From assembly GCA_008692225.1 (NCBI GenBank), contig VICG01000005.1, positions 2,592,654 to 2,656,653 on the forward strand: a stretch of 64,000 bases of DNA, written 5' to 3'. The notes under the pieces are model-generated. The model was not told where the DNA came from. It ran no database searches and saw nothing but the letters and a program-made list of their open reading frames with translations. Of this stretch, positions 12,404 to 24,307 are shown in pieces. The position numbers and the translations under genes are program-made. The first letter of the stretch is position 1; the number at the start of each line of letters is the position of its first letter. This stretch comes from Monilinia fructicola. Taxonomy: Eukaryota > Ascomycota > Leotiomycetes > Helotiales > Sclerotiniaceae.

Positions 12404-13690
12404 ATGGAACCAGCCATTGCAACAGCCGCCGCTTACGGCGTTGAAACCGCAATCGAAGGAGGAGTAGCGGGTTATTATCTGTCTAAATCAACATTACCCC
12501 TGAAAGGACATCTCCAACATGTGACGACCACTGACACATTACCCCGATCGGGGCATACAATATCAGTGATTAGTGATAGGGCTTATATCTTTGGTGGTTT
12601 TGGTACGTCAGAATTTGAATCACCCAATAATGATATTCATGAGCTTCACATCTCGACAGATGAGAACACCACGGCAGTTTTGCGATCAATACCAGCCGTG
12701 GGAGATGGGGGAGACAAGGAAACGGATCTTGTTCCATCAGCTCGTCATGCTCATTCAGCTGCGGTTGCTCGAAATCGCATCTTCATTTTTGGTGGCTCTG
12801 AATTCCCAACTGGGAAAAGCAAGCCTGTGGAAGAAAATGGCCGATTATGGGTTTTTGATCCACTTTCATCAAAATGGTCTTTCCTGGATCCCCCTCCAGA
12901 TACGACATTCCCATTTGCCAGGAAGGATCATGTCAGTACATCGAGTCCTGATGGGTCAGCAATATTCATTCATGGGGGATTATCATCCGATCAAGTGTGT
13001 CTGAATGATCTATGGGTATTTTACTTGGATGAAGGAAAATGGACGAGGCTTCCAGATGCGCCAGGGATACCCAGGCATCAACCCAGTATCACATGTGGAG
13101 AAGGGAAGTTGTGGAGGTTTGGTGGTAGCGATGAATCAGTTGATGAGAAGCCAACCCTACACCAAACGATCGACTTCATTGAATACCCTGCAGGTGGCAC
13201 TCTTGAGGATGTAAGTGAGGATTTGGCTCAAGGTCGGATGAACAGCCTTAAAAGCGACTGTGAATGGGAGACGTGGAACTACACCTCAAGCAATTCCACG
13301 GAAACCCCTTCGCCTCGCCATTCTGCAGCTCTACATTTCATAACCACTGGAAATGGTAGAGACTATCTGTTACTGGCTTTAGGATGCGACGATAGAGAGG
13401 TATTTTCAGATATCTGGGTTTACCAACTTCCTTCTGCTCAATATTCCAGCGCAAAGTTGAAGGATGTTATTCGGGATAAGCTACCTGGAGTGGAAAGTCA
13501 TAGGGGTGAATGGTCTCGTCTCCAAATAAATGGTATAGAAGTGGGGGCAGATGAAGAAAAAGGGGGAGCGTGGACTGGTAGACGTCGATTTGGTAGTTCA
13601 ATGACGGGTACTAAACAATTCATGATCTGGGGAGGGCTTGGTCCCAGGGATGAAACGCTTGGTGATGGATGGAGGGTTATTATTGAGTAA
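12404..13690 (+). CDS. Kelch-repeat beta-propeller protein
   Basis: Single-exon gene for 428 residues, ATG in a TAAACCATCATGG context and stop TAA. At least six kelch-type blades are visible from their hydrophobic-Gly-Gly strands: YIFGGFG, IFIFGGSE, IFIHGGLS, LWRFGGSD, a degenerate LLALGCDD and FMIWGGLG. They are preceded by conserved R-x-x-H or P-R-H/S-G-H turns (for example LPRSGHT, SARHAHS, SPRHSA). Such propellers usually act as protein-interaction scaffolds. The N-terminal 35 residues are Ala/Gly-rich and not clearly a signal peptide. No catalytic galactose-oxidase residues can be assigned, so a specific function is not called. Confidence 0.9.
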   Translation: MEPAIATAAAYGVETAIEGGVAGYYLSKSTLPLKGHLQHVTTTDTLPRSGHTISVISDRAYIFGGFGTSEFESPNNDIHELHISTDENTTAVLRSIPAVGDGGDKETDLVPSARHAHSAAVARNRIFIFGGSEFPTGKSKPVEENGRLWVFDPLSSKWSFLDPPPDTTFPFARKDHVSTSSPDGSAIFIHGGLSSDQVCLNDLWVFYLDEGKWTRLPDAPGIPRHQPSITCGEGKLWRFGGSDESVDEKPTLHQTIDFIEYPAGGTLEDVSEDLAQGRMNSLKSDCEWETWNYTSSNSTETPSPRHSAALHFITTGNGRDYLLLALGCDDREVFSDIWVYQLPSAQYSSAKLKDVIRDKLPGVESHRGEWSRLQINGIEVGADEEKGGAWTGRRRFGSSMTGTKQFMIWGGLGPRDETLGDGWRVIIE

Positions 13691-14115
13691 ATCGGACTTG
13701 AAAGGGAAAAAGATGAGATGCATAAATAGACACCGATTATTCGCTATCTTGTGATATCGGGCACGCGAAAGTGCTGGCAGTGTATAAATCAAATACCGTC
13801 ATTTCTCACCAGAGTTTGCAATACATGTGCTAGTAATTAACATCACGAGCAAGAATTGTTTTGATAGTACTTTCAGTTAAATTAAGGTTCAACTTTGTAC
13901 AGCATCTAGTAGAGTTAGATGATCAAGAACGCGGGCAAGCACCCGTGATCACTGGAAATCGCCATTGCACCACAACATACCTCGGGCTGAGAAAAATAGT
14001 GTCAACTGAGTTAGTAACTCGACATCAAGGAGAGAGGTTAAGGATAGGGGGGTTAGTAGTCTTACCTGTTGAGATGGAAGTGAAGGTTTTTGGGTTCCAG
14101 AGACGGGCACGTCGT
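13691..14115. other. Spacer between kelch gene and mobile element
   Basis: Gene-free 425-bp stretch that should include the kelch 3' UTR. The open frame at 13861-14139 runs into the mobile-element terminus and is not credible as a gene. Confidence 0.5.
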
Positions 14116-15201
14116 ACTATTTTCACCCCATGCATATGATGTTTGGCCTTCTAAGGCTTTATCCTTAAGTTAAGGATAAAGCCTTAAAAGGCCGAAATCC
14201 CGTAACGATAAGTATATGACTAAGATATTAATAATTAAAATATTATTAATATAGTATTAGATAATATAAAATCTAATGACTAATTATATAACTTAAAATA
14301 AATTTATCTTAAAAAAATGAAGATTATCTTAGAAAATGAAGATTATTAAAAAATGAAATTACCTGAAAATGATTATCTTAAAAAATGAAGATTATTTTAA
14401 AAAATAAAGATTATTTTAAAAAATCAAGATTATTTTGAAAAATGAAGATTATCTTAAAAAATAAAGATTATTTTAAAAAAAAAAATATTATTAATATAAT
14501 AATAGATGATATATAATATATAATAAATTTATCTTTAAAAATAAAGATTATCTTAAAAAATAAAGATTATCTTAAAAATAAAGATTATTTTAAAAAATGA
14601 AGATTATCTTGAAAAATGAAGATTATCTTAAAAAATAAAGATTATTTTAAAAAAATAAAATATTATTAATATAATAATAGATGATATATAATATATAATA
14701 AATTTATCTTTAAAAATAAAGATTATCTTAAAAAATAAAGATTATCTTAGAAAATAAAGATTATTTTAAAAAAAATAAAATATTATAAATATAATAATAG
14801 ATAATATAAAGTTTTTTGATTAATTATATAATATAATATAAATTTATTTTGAAAAAATCGAATTTATCTTAAAAAAAGAATTATTAACTAAATATAATAA
14901 AGATTTTATTTACTTTAAAGAATAAACTTTTGAAAAATCTATAATTTGTTTTTAAATAATATATTTTATATATTTAAATTTAAAATTTATTATATAATTT
15001 AAGTTTTCATTTTTAAAAATAAATTTCTTATATATATCTAAATTTATATAGATAATATAAAGAATTAATTTATATAAATATTATATTTTTAGTATAAGTT
15101 TTTTTAAAAATATTTTTTAGTAAATAATAATAATAATAATAGTAATACAAATTTATTTATTTATTATTTTATACGTTTTATTTTAAGATTAAGAATAAGG
15201 T

Positions 15202-15246
15202 TAGGATTAGGATTAGGACTAGGGTTAGGGTTAGGGTTAGGGTTAG
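15202..15246 (+). repeat. Interstitial telomere-like tract in copy A
   Basis: Degenerate then perfect TTAGGG units: GGTTAGGATTAGGATTAGGA followed by about four TTAGGG copies. It lies inside the mobile element just left of the TTA array, not at a chromosome end. Confidence 0.9.
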
Positions 15247-15270
15247 AATAAGTTGGGGTTGGGGTTTGGG

Positions 15271-15577
<307 letters not shown>

Positions 15578-16276
15578 CAAGATAAACTTGGATTTTCAAG
15601 ATAAACTTAGATTTTTAAGATAAATTTAGATTTTCAAGATAAATTTAGATTTTTAAGATAAACTTAGATTTTTAAGATAAATTTAAATTTTCAAGATAAA
15701 TTTAAATTTTTCAAGATAAACTTAGATTTTCAAGATAAACTTAGATTTTCAAGATAAACTTAGAATTTTAAGATAAACTTAGATTAAGTAATATAATTTA
15801 GTCATCAAATAATCTATTATTATATTTATTATTATATTAATAATATCTCATTTATTAATATATTAGTCATATTTCATTTATTAATATATTAGTCATATAT
15901 TTATCGTTACGGGATTTCGGCCTTCTAAGGCTTTATCCTTAACTTAAGGATAAAGCCTTAAAAGGCCAGACATCATATGCATGGGGTGACTATTTTATAT
16001 ATGAAGTACCGCATAGATATACGATAATCCAAAATCGGAGGATCGAGGAGTTTTGATTTCGTCACCATTAATGTAAAGGGTTTCACGCGAAGAGAGTTAT
16101 GGAATGATAAAGGGATGGGGATGGGATATATGACTGAAAAGTCAACATATTATTTTTGAGGTTTACAGTTCGCCATGTAAAGGAGGCATGAGATACTCCT
16201 AGGTATCTATCATTCGTGTGCTTACTGTTGAGAAAAGAAATTGATCGATTGGCCTACCTTGCTTGAGGCAATCCAA

Positions 16277-17122
16277 TCAGTCGTCAAAACCCCTGGGGAT
16301 TTCCCATTCACCAAGTGGTGGGCGGACGAGAGATCTTCTTTGTCTGCAAATGGGACAAGTTACATTCAGCTCACCCGCTTGGTTAAACCACCGAACAATG
16401 CAATCGTGATGGTAGAAATGGCCGCAGAAGGTTCGACGAAGACCATTGGGTTTATTAATTTCCTGGTCGTGCATGGATTCTTGGCAGATACCACAAATTT
16501 CGTCATGTGAAATATCTGTAGGTAGGGCTGGAGCAAGAATGTTAGTGTTCACATTACTTTCATCAAAGAGATAGCGGCGCTCAGCCGGTGGTACCATATT
16601 TCTGATCTGCGCCAGCTCAAAGGTTTGCACCGCAAGGTACCAACATGCTTTTCGCCCTGCAACAATGAATTTCCAACCAGAGTCAATGAACCTTGGTCTA
16701 ATTCTGTTACGCTGAGTGCCAGGGATTTTTGCAAGATTCTGCCGGGCAGTTCGAAGATCGTTTTCGAGCTTGTATTGTCTTTCAAACAATTTTCCTTGCT
16801 CTTCGGCGTAGCTTGTCCAATACTCTCGACGGTCTTGAATCTCGCTTTGGGATACATCCTGACGTGGTTCAATCATGTCTGATCTCCATACATTGCGTGG
16901 ATGATAGTTCGCATCCACACAGAACTTGCAAGATGAGTTCTCGATCGTGGCTTGGTTGAAGTGAAAAACAGGGCAGAAGTGCGCAAGTTTTTGTCCATTG
17001 GTGTACGGATTACGATCAAACCCCGGGCACATGCTGTTTTCATGAGAGATTTTGGTGATAACGTGGCCGCAAAGTGAGAAAAATGTTTCATCACAGACGC
17101 AGTGGCAAGCGATGGTATCCAT
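16277..17122 (-). CDS. RING-finger (C3H2C3) protein, probable E3 ubiquitin ligase
   Basis: Single-exon gene for 281 residues. A C-terminal RING domain is complete: Cys210, Cys213, Cys233, His235, His238, Cys241, Cys256 and Cys259, in the pattern EICGICQESM, FCGHFYHHDC and TCPICRQRR, which is the H2-type that binds E2 enzymes. The N-terminal 70 residues hold a second Cys/His cluster (CHCVC, CGH, CPGF, CKFC) that may bind zinc but matches no family I recognise. A charged middle segment at about 95-135 (EQGKLFERQYKLENDLR) looks coiled-coil. There is no membrane segment. The substrate is unknown. Its 3' end lies about 290 bp from mobile-element copy A. Confidence 0.85.
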   Translation of the reverse strand: MDTIACHCVCDETFFSLCGHVITKISHENSMCPGFDRNPYTNGQKLAHFCPVFHFNQATIENSSCKFCVDANYHPRNVWRSDMIEPRQDVSQSEIQDRREYWTSYAEEQGKLFERQYKLENDLRTARQNLAKIPGTQRNRIRPRFIDSGWKFIVAGRKACWYLAVQTFELAQIRNMVPPAERRYLFDESNVNTNILAPALPTDISHDEICGICQESMHDQEINKPNGLRRTFCGHFYHHDCIVRWFNQAGELNVTCPICRQRRSLVRPPLGEWEIPRGFDD

Positions 17123-18733
17123 GCTTGCTTATGTTTTCCAGGTTATTTTGGATGGAGTAAAGTGAAAATCCGAAACAATATCAGTATTGTGTGGTATTTA
17201 TATATAAGTGGTAGAGGTCATTGTTCTGAAGCTCAAGGTAGATATGATGTGTTGTTCATGCATCGTTCTCACCCTTATTCTCGATGCTCTCGAAATTGAT
17301 GTGAATAGTGTCAGAACAATGATAAAACTTTCCGCGACTCAAACTAGTGCCTGTGGGTAATTGAACATTTCATTAGTGAGATATTCAAAATCATGTATAG
17401 AATCATCAACTTTGAGACTTATTTCATCGAAAACCATTAGAACGCTACTGATTTGTTGATGAAAACCTAAGTAACCTACTTGATTCTCCATATTTTACTA
17501 CCTCCGAATAAACCTCAAAGGCAGATGAGAGGATATTCATCAAATTAATAAAATATCGAGAACTTATGGCCAATATAAGCAATTTATTGAGGTTTTGATA
17601 ATTCATTCTAAAATATCTCAACAGAATAAAAAGTTGAAGAGTTGATAAAACGGAATGAGGAAGAAGGCAAAAAGAAAATTTGTGTACTCGAGTAGATTTC
17701 TTTTAACTTTAGCCCCTTCATACTCGCGTGTTGCAATCGCGTTCCGTTCCGATGTTTGGGCTAGACCATCCTCTTCCGTGATGAACATCATGAACAACAA
17801 ATCAATTCGTTGTAGAATAATCTGATTCGGGCCACTATTCGTTCCGAATACCCATGTTCTGGAAAGGTTTAATAAATAGTATTCGAAAATTCATAATTCA
17901 TACACAATCTACAATGTTGATGGTTGGTGAAGATAGCCAAAAGGGTCTGAGAAGGACACGCCGTCTTCTTCAATTCAAACTCTGGCTGAAATAGATACTC
18001 ATATTAACTTGACGATATATACTCCGTTAATCTCTGAGTACCGGCAGAATGGTAGTCAACATATACTGTACAAGCTAAAAGAGTACAGTACAGTAGTGCG
18101 AATCCTGGTGATATGCATTCTCGATGAGGGGTGGGGCTCTTCTGATGCACAAGAAGTCAAGCATTTTCCGCTTGTTTGTTAGCAAAGTCACTAATTGATC
18201 AGTGTCAAGTTGTCAACTGGAATTCCATGATTTTCTTTGCCTCTGTGTGATTTCCACACCTGACGATAACGCGATGAACTTTCGTCTTATGTTAACATAC
18301 TGTATGATACCGCAAGAATACCTTGTCTTCACATGATTTTTCGGATTGCGAGAATGTCCGGATTGCTGTAGAAGAATCGGCGATGATGTCTGTATGACAG
18401 GCGATAGATGCATAAAGTCAGGTTGTATTAAGTTGGCGCAGGGAAAGTAACGTGCATGTAAGCGCAGTGGTGTGATTTTCGAGAATCCACAGCCACAATG
18501 GAACTACCCGATAGGTCAACAAGATCATTCCAAGCACGAGCAGTGTTGCGCTGATAACGTGGATTATTCTGATCCGTATATATAAATACTGTTGGCCTGC
18601 TATCAAGGAGGATTTCATCAGCACAAACATTTCAAAAAACCAAATCAAACCAAGTCAAGTCGAACAAAATCAAACCAAACCAAGTCAAGTCGAATAAAAT
18701 CGAACCAAACCAAACCAAACCAAATCAATAATC
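17123..18733. other. Divergent intergenic region with CCAAA-type leader repeat
   Basis: About 1.6 kb between a minus-strand and a plus-strand gene, so it should hold two promoters. At 18630-18725, just upstream of the next ATG, an AACCAAACCAAGTCAAGTCG-like unit recurs in tandem with variation, probably in the 5' leader. The short hydrophobic minus frame at 18418-18648 has no support. Confidence 0.5.
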
Positions 18734-19268
18734 ATGCGTCCAGCACCAATGAGAGGATATTCAGATATCATGAATACCAGTGACAACCCCTCAGTCGAGT
18801 TACACGGCAACGGCCAGAGAGTTACTTTACCTCATGAGGAAGTTGGTGCACATACACTCTGGAAGCAAAATTCAAGCACAAGAACTCCAATATGGCATTT
18901 ACGTGTCACGGTGCTCAAGGATGGTGATATTCGAGGAGATTGTCCAAATCGAATCTTTGTGAGTCTTTTGATTCTCTCATTCATTATCATTCATCTACTA
19001 ATCGCTTTTCTAGTCCTTCAAAACCTTAGAGGATGTCACTCGTGCTATTAATCAAATTGAGGCTGCATTTGGAAACACTTTTGAGTTGAAAAAGTGTGGA
19101 ATCGATTCACCGGATGCTATGGGTGGGAGAGTTAATGATGGAAGGAGTGAGAATATCACTATCCAATTTGATTCTGATGTGGCGAAGGAGCCATGGAACG
19201 AATTTCTAGTACGACTGAGGGGATTGGAGGATAACTGGTTACATGCAGCCGATGGTTCGAATATCTGA
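18734..19268 (+). CDS. Hypothetical protein, 159 residues, two exons
   Basis: Exon 1 (18734-18958, 75 codons) and exon 2 (19014-19268) join in phase 0 across a 55-bp intron with GTGAGT donor, CTACTAAT branch point and TCTAG acceptor, which is good evidence for a real gene. The protein is soluble, has no signal peptide and reads through PIWHLRVTVLKDGDIRGDCP, then FKTLEDVTRAINQIEAAFG and ITIQFDSDVAKEPWNEFLVR. I do not recognise the family. The mixed strand/helix character suggests a small globular domain. Confidence 0.75.
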
Positions 19269-20064
19269 GGTGTGTGATGGAGATACAGCAATTCGGGAAA
19301 GGTACGACTGTAGGAATAGTGAGCTGAGAGGTAATTTTACGCGGTCGGCCTGGGAGTCAACGAATGAATGTCAATGTGCTAGAAAAAATGGTAGAAGGGG
19401 TTGCGGGAGTTGGATAATTTACAGATTTGAATTCAGGATTAGACTAGAATTTTTGGAAGATGTATGATACACAGAACTTCGGGTTCAATGATTTTGCCTA
19501 TACATAGATTGCAGTTTCAGTTCATCAAGGGTCCTTTTTCATCGCAGCTTGTTTCTGATCTTTCGAAAATTGTTCATCTAGAATTACAATACTGCCCGAA
19601 TTCACAAGTATTTCGCCGGAATTTATGGTACTGACATCTGATTTCAATCTAACAGTGTCAAGTTATAGTATTGGAATGGCTTTGGTTTCATATCAATGAG
19701 GCATATCGCATAAAGTTGCGGCTGCATTTGAAACCCGTATTGAATGAAGCTTTGCTATGCTATGCTTTATTATCGGAGAAAGTTCTCAATATAGGTATTT
19801 ATACATCGGTATACCTTTACCGGGAGGGGTTGAGGTGTATGATCGGCTGATGCTTCTTCATCCGGTTGCTTCAAATTGCAGACGTAACAATGCTATGCTG
19901 AGTTCATTTCATATAGGCACACAAGATGTTATTGTTGAAGATTCATCACTCTACTTCTGGGCACGCAAACTCTATAACCCCATTCGTTCATTCGTTCTTT
20001 GGTCATTTCATGCGTTGGGAGCTTACGGCTATATCCAATCCAATCCCACTATGTATGCGTGAGG
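19269..20064. other. Intergenic spacer, no gene seen
   Basis: About 0.8 kb between two plus-strand genes. An open frame at 19757-20062 lacks recognisable content. The next gene's true 5' end could lie in this region, as an upstream leader exon. Confidence 0.4.
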
Positions 20065-21894
20065 ATGCACGCCGGGCGACAAAATTTCAATAACCATATA
20101 AACCATCTAACGAAATCGATTGCCCAGGTGGGTAAGGACATCTATACTTTATTTGAAATGAACCCATCCGGCCTTTTACGCATGTCAGAGGCTATTCTAT
20201 GGAGGTTTCGTGATATACTCAACACTCCACTTCCGCTTTCCCCTCGCCAGAATCCATCAGCAGATTGTTCTCAGGCAGAACAAAGCGCATCGCAAGCCTC
20301 TCAACAAGCATTTCAACAAGCCTCCCAGTCGATCCAGCAAGCAAATCAATCTGCATCTCAGGCCGCCCAGCAAGCATCTCAATCAGCTTTTAATTCCATA
20401 CAACAAGTAAATAACAGTGCAAGCCAGCTGATTGCTGCTGCCTCCAGAAGTTCCTCAAGTGTAGTGAGCAGTGCGAGTTCGGCGATTGCAAGTATCCAAG
20501 CTTCAGCCAGCTCGGCTGTAGCTAGAGCAAATGTGGCGATGCAGAGTGCACAATTTACGGCGAGTTTATTGCAGGTGAGTTAGGCAGGAGCTACGCATAG
20601 ATGAATAATTAACTGAAGCCAAATTTGGTTGCTAATGTTGGATAAAATAGCAAGAAGTATCGAAGGCTGGAGCAACAGCAGCTGTATGTTCTTTTTTTGG
20701 CACATTTTGCTCATCTCCACTAAGAACTTATAGGCAGCAAACGAACAGGTCCAGCAGTCTCAAAATGTAGCAATTACTGAGACTCAGGTTGCCTTGGCGA
20801 TAGTAGGGAGTATCATTGCTTCAACTCTGCTAACCATGCTTGTTCTTGGGTGCATCATCAGGTATAGGAAGGAGTACGAACAACAAAAGACTGGCAGGAA
20901 TGCGATACAAGATGATTCAAATGTCGATGAAAAACCCCCCATTGAGAGATTGAAGGGCAGTGAGGGACTCCATGCGCGAAAAGATATGTTTGGGCCAGAT
21001 TTGAAGAAAACAGACCCCTTGGCTGCATCACTGACCCCATATAATTCACATATCAAAGGCATGCACGAAAGACAAGGTCATAAAAATGAACTGACAACGA
21101 AGGAAACATACTTAACATGGAACCCAAAAGACCCACCGAAAGCACCAAGACTCAGATCATGGTTACAGCTTAGGGTCAAAAATGGTATCCCACCTTCTTC
21201 CAATGATCCCGTCAATCCACCGACATCTGGAAATAGCGATGAGAAGAGACCATTAGGGGGACAACTAAAATCACCACATAGTATGATACTTGTGAGAAGT
21301 CCAAAGTCACCAATTCTCGGTTCACCACTTGACATTAAACCAACCACATTGAATAGAAATCAAATTATATTACCTCAAAATCATGATGAGACGGATTCAG
21401 ACTTGAAGGAAGGAGTACAAGAGCGATATCAATTCACAGCGAATACCGGAAAAGAGAGTCTATGGACTGATGACATGCGGAGTACGATTGCGCCAGAGAA
21501 GTCACCACTCCAACCCCAAAGTTTAGAGGTGGTATTTTCCGAACATGAGCAGCACGTTCGCAACACAGAGGGATGGTTCCTCGAGCAGCAGGAACAGCAA
21601 CGACAGGAAAATGACCGACTAAAGCCATCGACACAGGGTCAGAACTTTCTGCGAGAGAGCTTGTTGAAAGAGATTGATTCTCCGTCAACGGTAAGAGCGT
21701 CGAGATTTATCGGGTCACCTAAGACACCGAAACTTGGGGTTAGTGTGAGCATTAGAAGTATTAAGGGAGAGGTGCATTATGTTGAATCGGTGAAGGGCGT
21801 GAAGAACTCTGTTCATGGTTCGCAATCCAGTACAAAAAATGCCCGGTGTGGTGATGAAGGCCGGAGGCTAGGTAGGATAGGGAATGCAAGGTGA
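20065..21894 (+). CDS. Ser/Ala/Gln-rich single-pass membrane protein
   Basis: Three exons, 20065-20574, 20651-20683 and 20734-21894, join in phase 0 (GTGAGT and GTATGT donors; AATAG and ATAG acceptors), giving 567 residues. Exon 2 is only 11 codons. Residues about 70-165 are a repetitive Gln/Ala/Ser region (QASQQAFQQASQSIQQANQS and similar) with helical, coiled-coil-like periodicity. One transmembrane helix follows at about 200-223 (VALAIVGSIIASTLLTMLVL) and then a basic RYRKEYEQQK stop-transfer. The remaining 340 residues are a disordered, Pro/Ser-rich, presumably cytosolic tail with SPKSP- and SPKTPK-type phosphosite-like motifs. The layout resembles fungal cell-surface sensors with an extracellular low-complexity stalk, but no signal peptide is seen; the start at 20065 (or 20158) is uncertain and a further 5' exon is possible. 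Function unknown. Confidence 0.75.
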
Positions 21895-22303
21895 TGAATG
21901 GGTCCCTTTCCAGTGCCTGAAACGATTAGTCTTAAATTAATCGAAATGAATATAATGAAGGGTAAAACTATTTCAAACACAAGGCTATGATCAATTGATG
22001 AAAAAAATATGATTTCTTACACAAGGAGGAAGAATGATTAAGGTAGCGAACGAATGATATTCCAAACAATCCCTGCCTGGTGCCTGCTACGAGGAAGGTA
22101 CTTCAGTCTCCCGGGCATATATTCTTGCGAAGATCATTGAGAGTTCAAACCAATAAATCCCAACCTGATATCTCCAACAAGATTAAATGACCCCTCTATA
22201 GCCCCTCATTATCCAAATTATATAAGATCTTACATCAACCCTCCTCAGCAACTAGTCGTGGTTCAATCTTTGAAGTCATTTTTCTTCGACTGAATAGGGC
22301 TTT
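21895..22303. other. Convergent intergenic spacer
   Basis: About 0.4 kb between converging gene ends. No feature other than presumed 3' UTRs. Confidence 0.5.
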
Positions 22304-22812
22304 TCATAGCACTTTTGACTTTTCATCCCAATCTTCCACCATTACCTTCTCATCGCTGAATGGATTGTGTACATAAACCTCTTTCTCGTCGTAATATATC
22401 GCATCGTTTTTAGGTTCCGGTATTGCGCTCCTTACGTTTTGATGGGATCTGCGATGAGAGATATTGAGAGGTCTGATTGATAGTCAATTAGTACGCCGCA
22501 ATAAAAATGTCTGCATGCATTTGGATCTACTTACAGCGGAGGCAAAGGCTTCTGTTTCTGGGCAAGAGCCTCTTGAGGTAGTGGGGGCAATGGTTTATCG
22601 TAAATATAGAATACCGTTCCATCACATGGACCTGTACAGCTGTATCGCGATTCTTGACCCTGAAGTATGCTATGATATGTTTCCGCAACCAGCGTGGTGC
22701 TAGCATAGCTTGAGAAGGTCGAATCACAGGAATTGCGACTGTAAACTGAAGAGCTTCGATTGTGTTTTGGGCCAGGTGAATGTGGCACTTGAAGAAGTAC
22801 TAGATTTGACAT
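22304..22812 (-). CDS. Small hypothetical protein, 140 residues, two exons
   Basis: Exon 1 22812-22535 and exon 2 22448-22304 join in frame across an 86-bp intron (GTAAGT donor, TCGCAG acceptor), giving 140 residues. The Ser/Pro-rich first half contains KPLPPLPQEALAQKQKPLPP, a proline motif of SH3-ligand style. The second half is acidic: IPEPKNDAIYYDEKEVYVHN, then PFSDEKVMVEDWDEKSK. No signal peptide or membrane segment is seen. I do not recognise a family; fungal proteins of this composition are often disordered adaptors. Confidence 0.65.
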
Positions 22813-23834
22813 TGATATATATCGTAGGGTTTTAAATCAAGTCCTTTCACCACAGGAGGTTTTATTCACTTGAGTTAGTATTGGAGTCGTGTCGAATTAT
22901 TGAATCGTCGTGTATGAATCGTCCACGGTTCTTGACCGGGAAACATCTCCATCTTATGTATACCTTCACCCTCATAGCTGTATGTCTGACCGAGCATATA
23001 CGACGACGTTACAGTAGGATTCTATCGCGTGATGAAGTTGAAATTTGTATTATGTTTGAGGCGCAGAAATGAAATCCTTCATGATGAGATACTAAGCGTC
23101 GTCGTATGAATGAAGGGGTAATTAGGATTTAAAGTTAAACTTTAGCGAATGGCCGATGACCCGATACAGGCCTCCTTGCTCTGTATTTCTGGGGCAACTC
23201 ATTCCTACATCTCACCCAATTTTTATATATAGAAATTGTTTGATTGTTTCTTCCATTCCATGCATCAATTCCATGTATTGAAACGTGGTCTTGATAGATA
23301 TCTTGATTTTTGAGGATTCATATACAAGAGTTGAACGATACCAATGGTGTCATCATAGATGTCGTCTTTAAGCCTCCCGAGCCACCATCACCTCTTCTCT
23401 ATTGAGTAACCTTGTTGAACCTTTAAAAGGCCGGCGTGACTTGCTTTAACTTAGCTTCCGAAATCCGGGGTTTTACGAGGGGCTAATCCCCAGATTCAAT
23501 CTACAGTAAGGTTACCAGGACTTAATTTTAGTGCAATATCAGTGCGAAATAAGATGGCTTACGGTAATTGACGATCTCTATTGGCTTCTTATATTTCCTC
23601 TCGTCCGCTTCTAACTTTCCAGAAACTGGCTCAAATTTTACGATGTTGGAAAGATCTTCATATGGCAATAGTTTGTCGCACGTTAAGTTACTAGTTAGTG
23701 ATCCGCATCTTTTAATACCTCGTGGTGAGTATTGTGTTGCAGAGTTCCTCTTCTTTGCTTTTTGTATACCAAACACATATCCTCGATATTCTCAATTGTT
23801 CAGTGAGAAACGAAAGGACATACTACACCTATTG
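22813..23834. other. Intergenic spacer, no confident gene
   Basis: About 1 kb. A minus-strand frame at 23528-23776 reads somewhat gene-like (YEDLSNIVKFEPVSGKLEAD) but I find no consistent continuation on either side. No RNA gene seen. Confidence 0.4.
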
Positions 23835-24307
23835 ATGTCTTTGTTAATCATTGCATTTATCAAATCGCTCATCTGCGAATTGCTTACTCACGATGGGCAA
23901 TTGCCTCGTCCGTTTAAAGGCCGAAATGGTTTCACCTCCTCCAAGTCTGGAAACTGGGAAACTCTTGGGCCACGGAAAGTTAGTCTTATTCATTCTCAAA
24001 ATACACAAAGAAGGAGAATTAGTGAAAAAGGATGGAGGGGGGCGGAAGAGGGCGAAAAGAGAAATCGCCTTCCATTAGGAAGAAGGGAAACACCAAGTGG
24101 TATTGAGGGGTTAACCTTTGATTATGCCGGAAGACCTGTGTAAGTCGACCTTATCCGTACAAAGCTTAATTGGGATAAATTGGCCATCTTCATTGCATTG
24201 ACTAACATTGGGGTTTGCGGAGTAGCTGGCGAGATCCAAAAATAAAGACACACGACTCCGACGACAGCGATATTTCGAAGTTTGAACAGGTAGAGAAGAA
24301 GCTTTAG
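23835..24307 (+). CDS. Possible small hypothetical protein, two exons
   Basis: Exon 1 would be 23835-24139 and exon 2 24226-24307, joined in frame over an 86-bp intron (GTAAGT donor, GAGTAG acceptor), giving 128 residues. Best supported is the junction: GIEGLTFDYAGRPV continues into WRDPKIKTHDSDDSDISKFE and ends shortly after in EKKL, an acidic tail with a good coding look. The hydrophobic start MSLLIIAFIKSLICELL could be a signal anchor. The 5' part is uncertain: another frame starting at 23893 (MGNCLVRLK) also stays open. No family recognised. Confidence 0.4.

Noticed and set aside
15202..15246. Old chromosome-end fusion at the TTAGGG tract
   Set aside because: A fusion would show head-to-head repeats without mobile termini; here the tract is inside an element with inverted termini and target duplication, and recurs in copy B.
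23528..23776. Minus-strand 82-codon frame with charged, gene-like text
   Set aside because: A plausible donor exists but the next acceptor leads directly to a stop, and no upstream exon fits.
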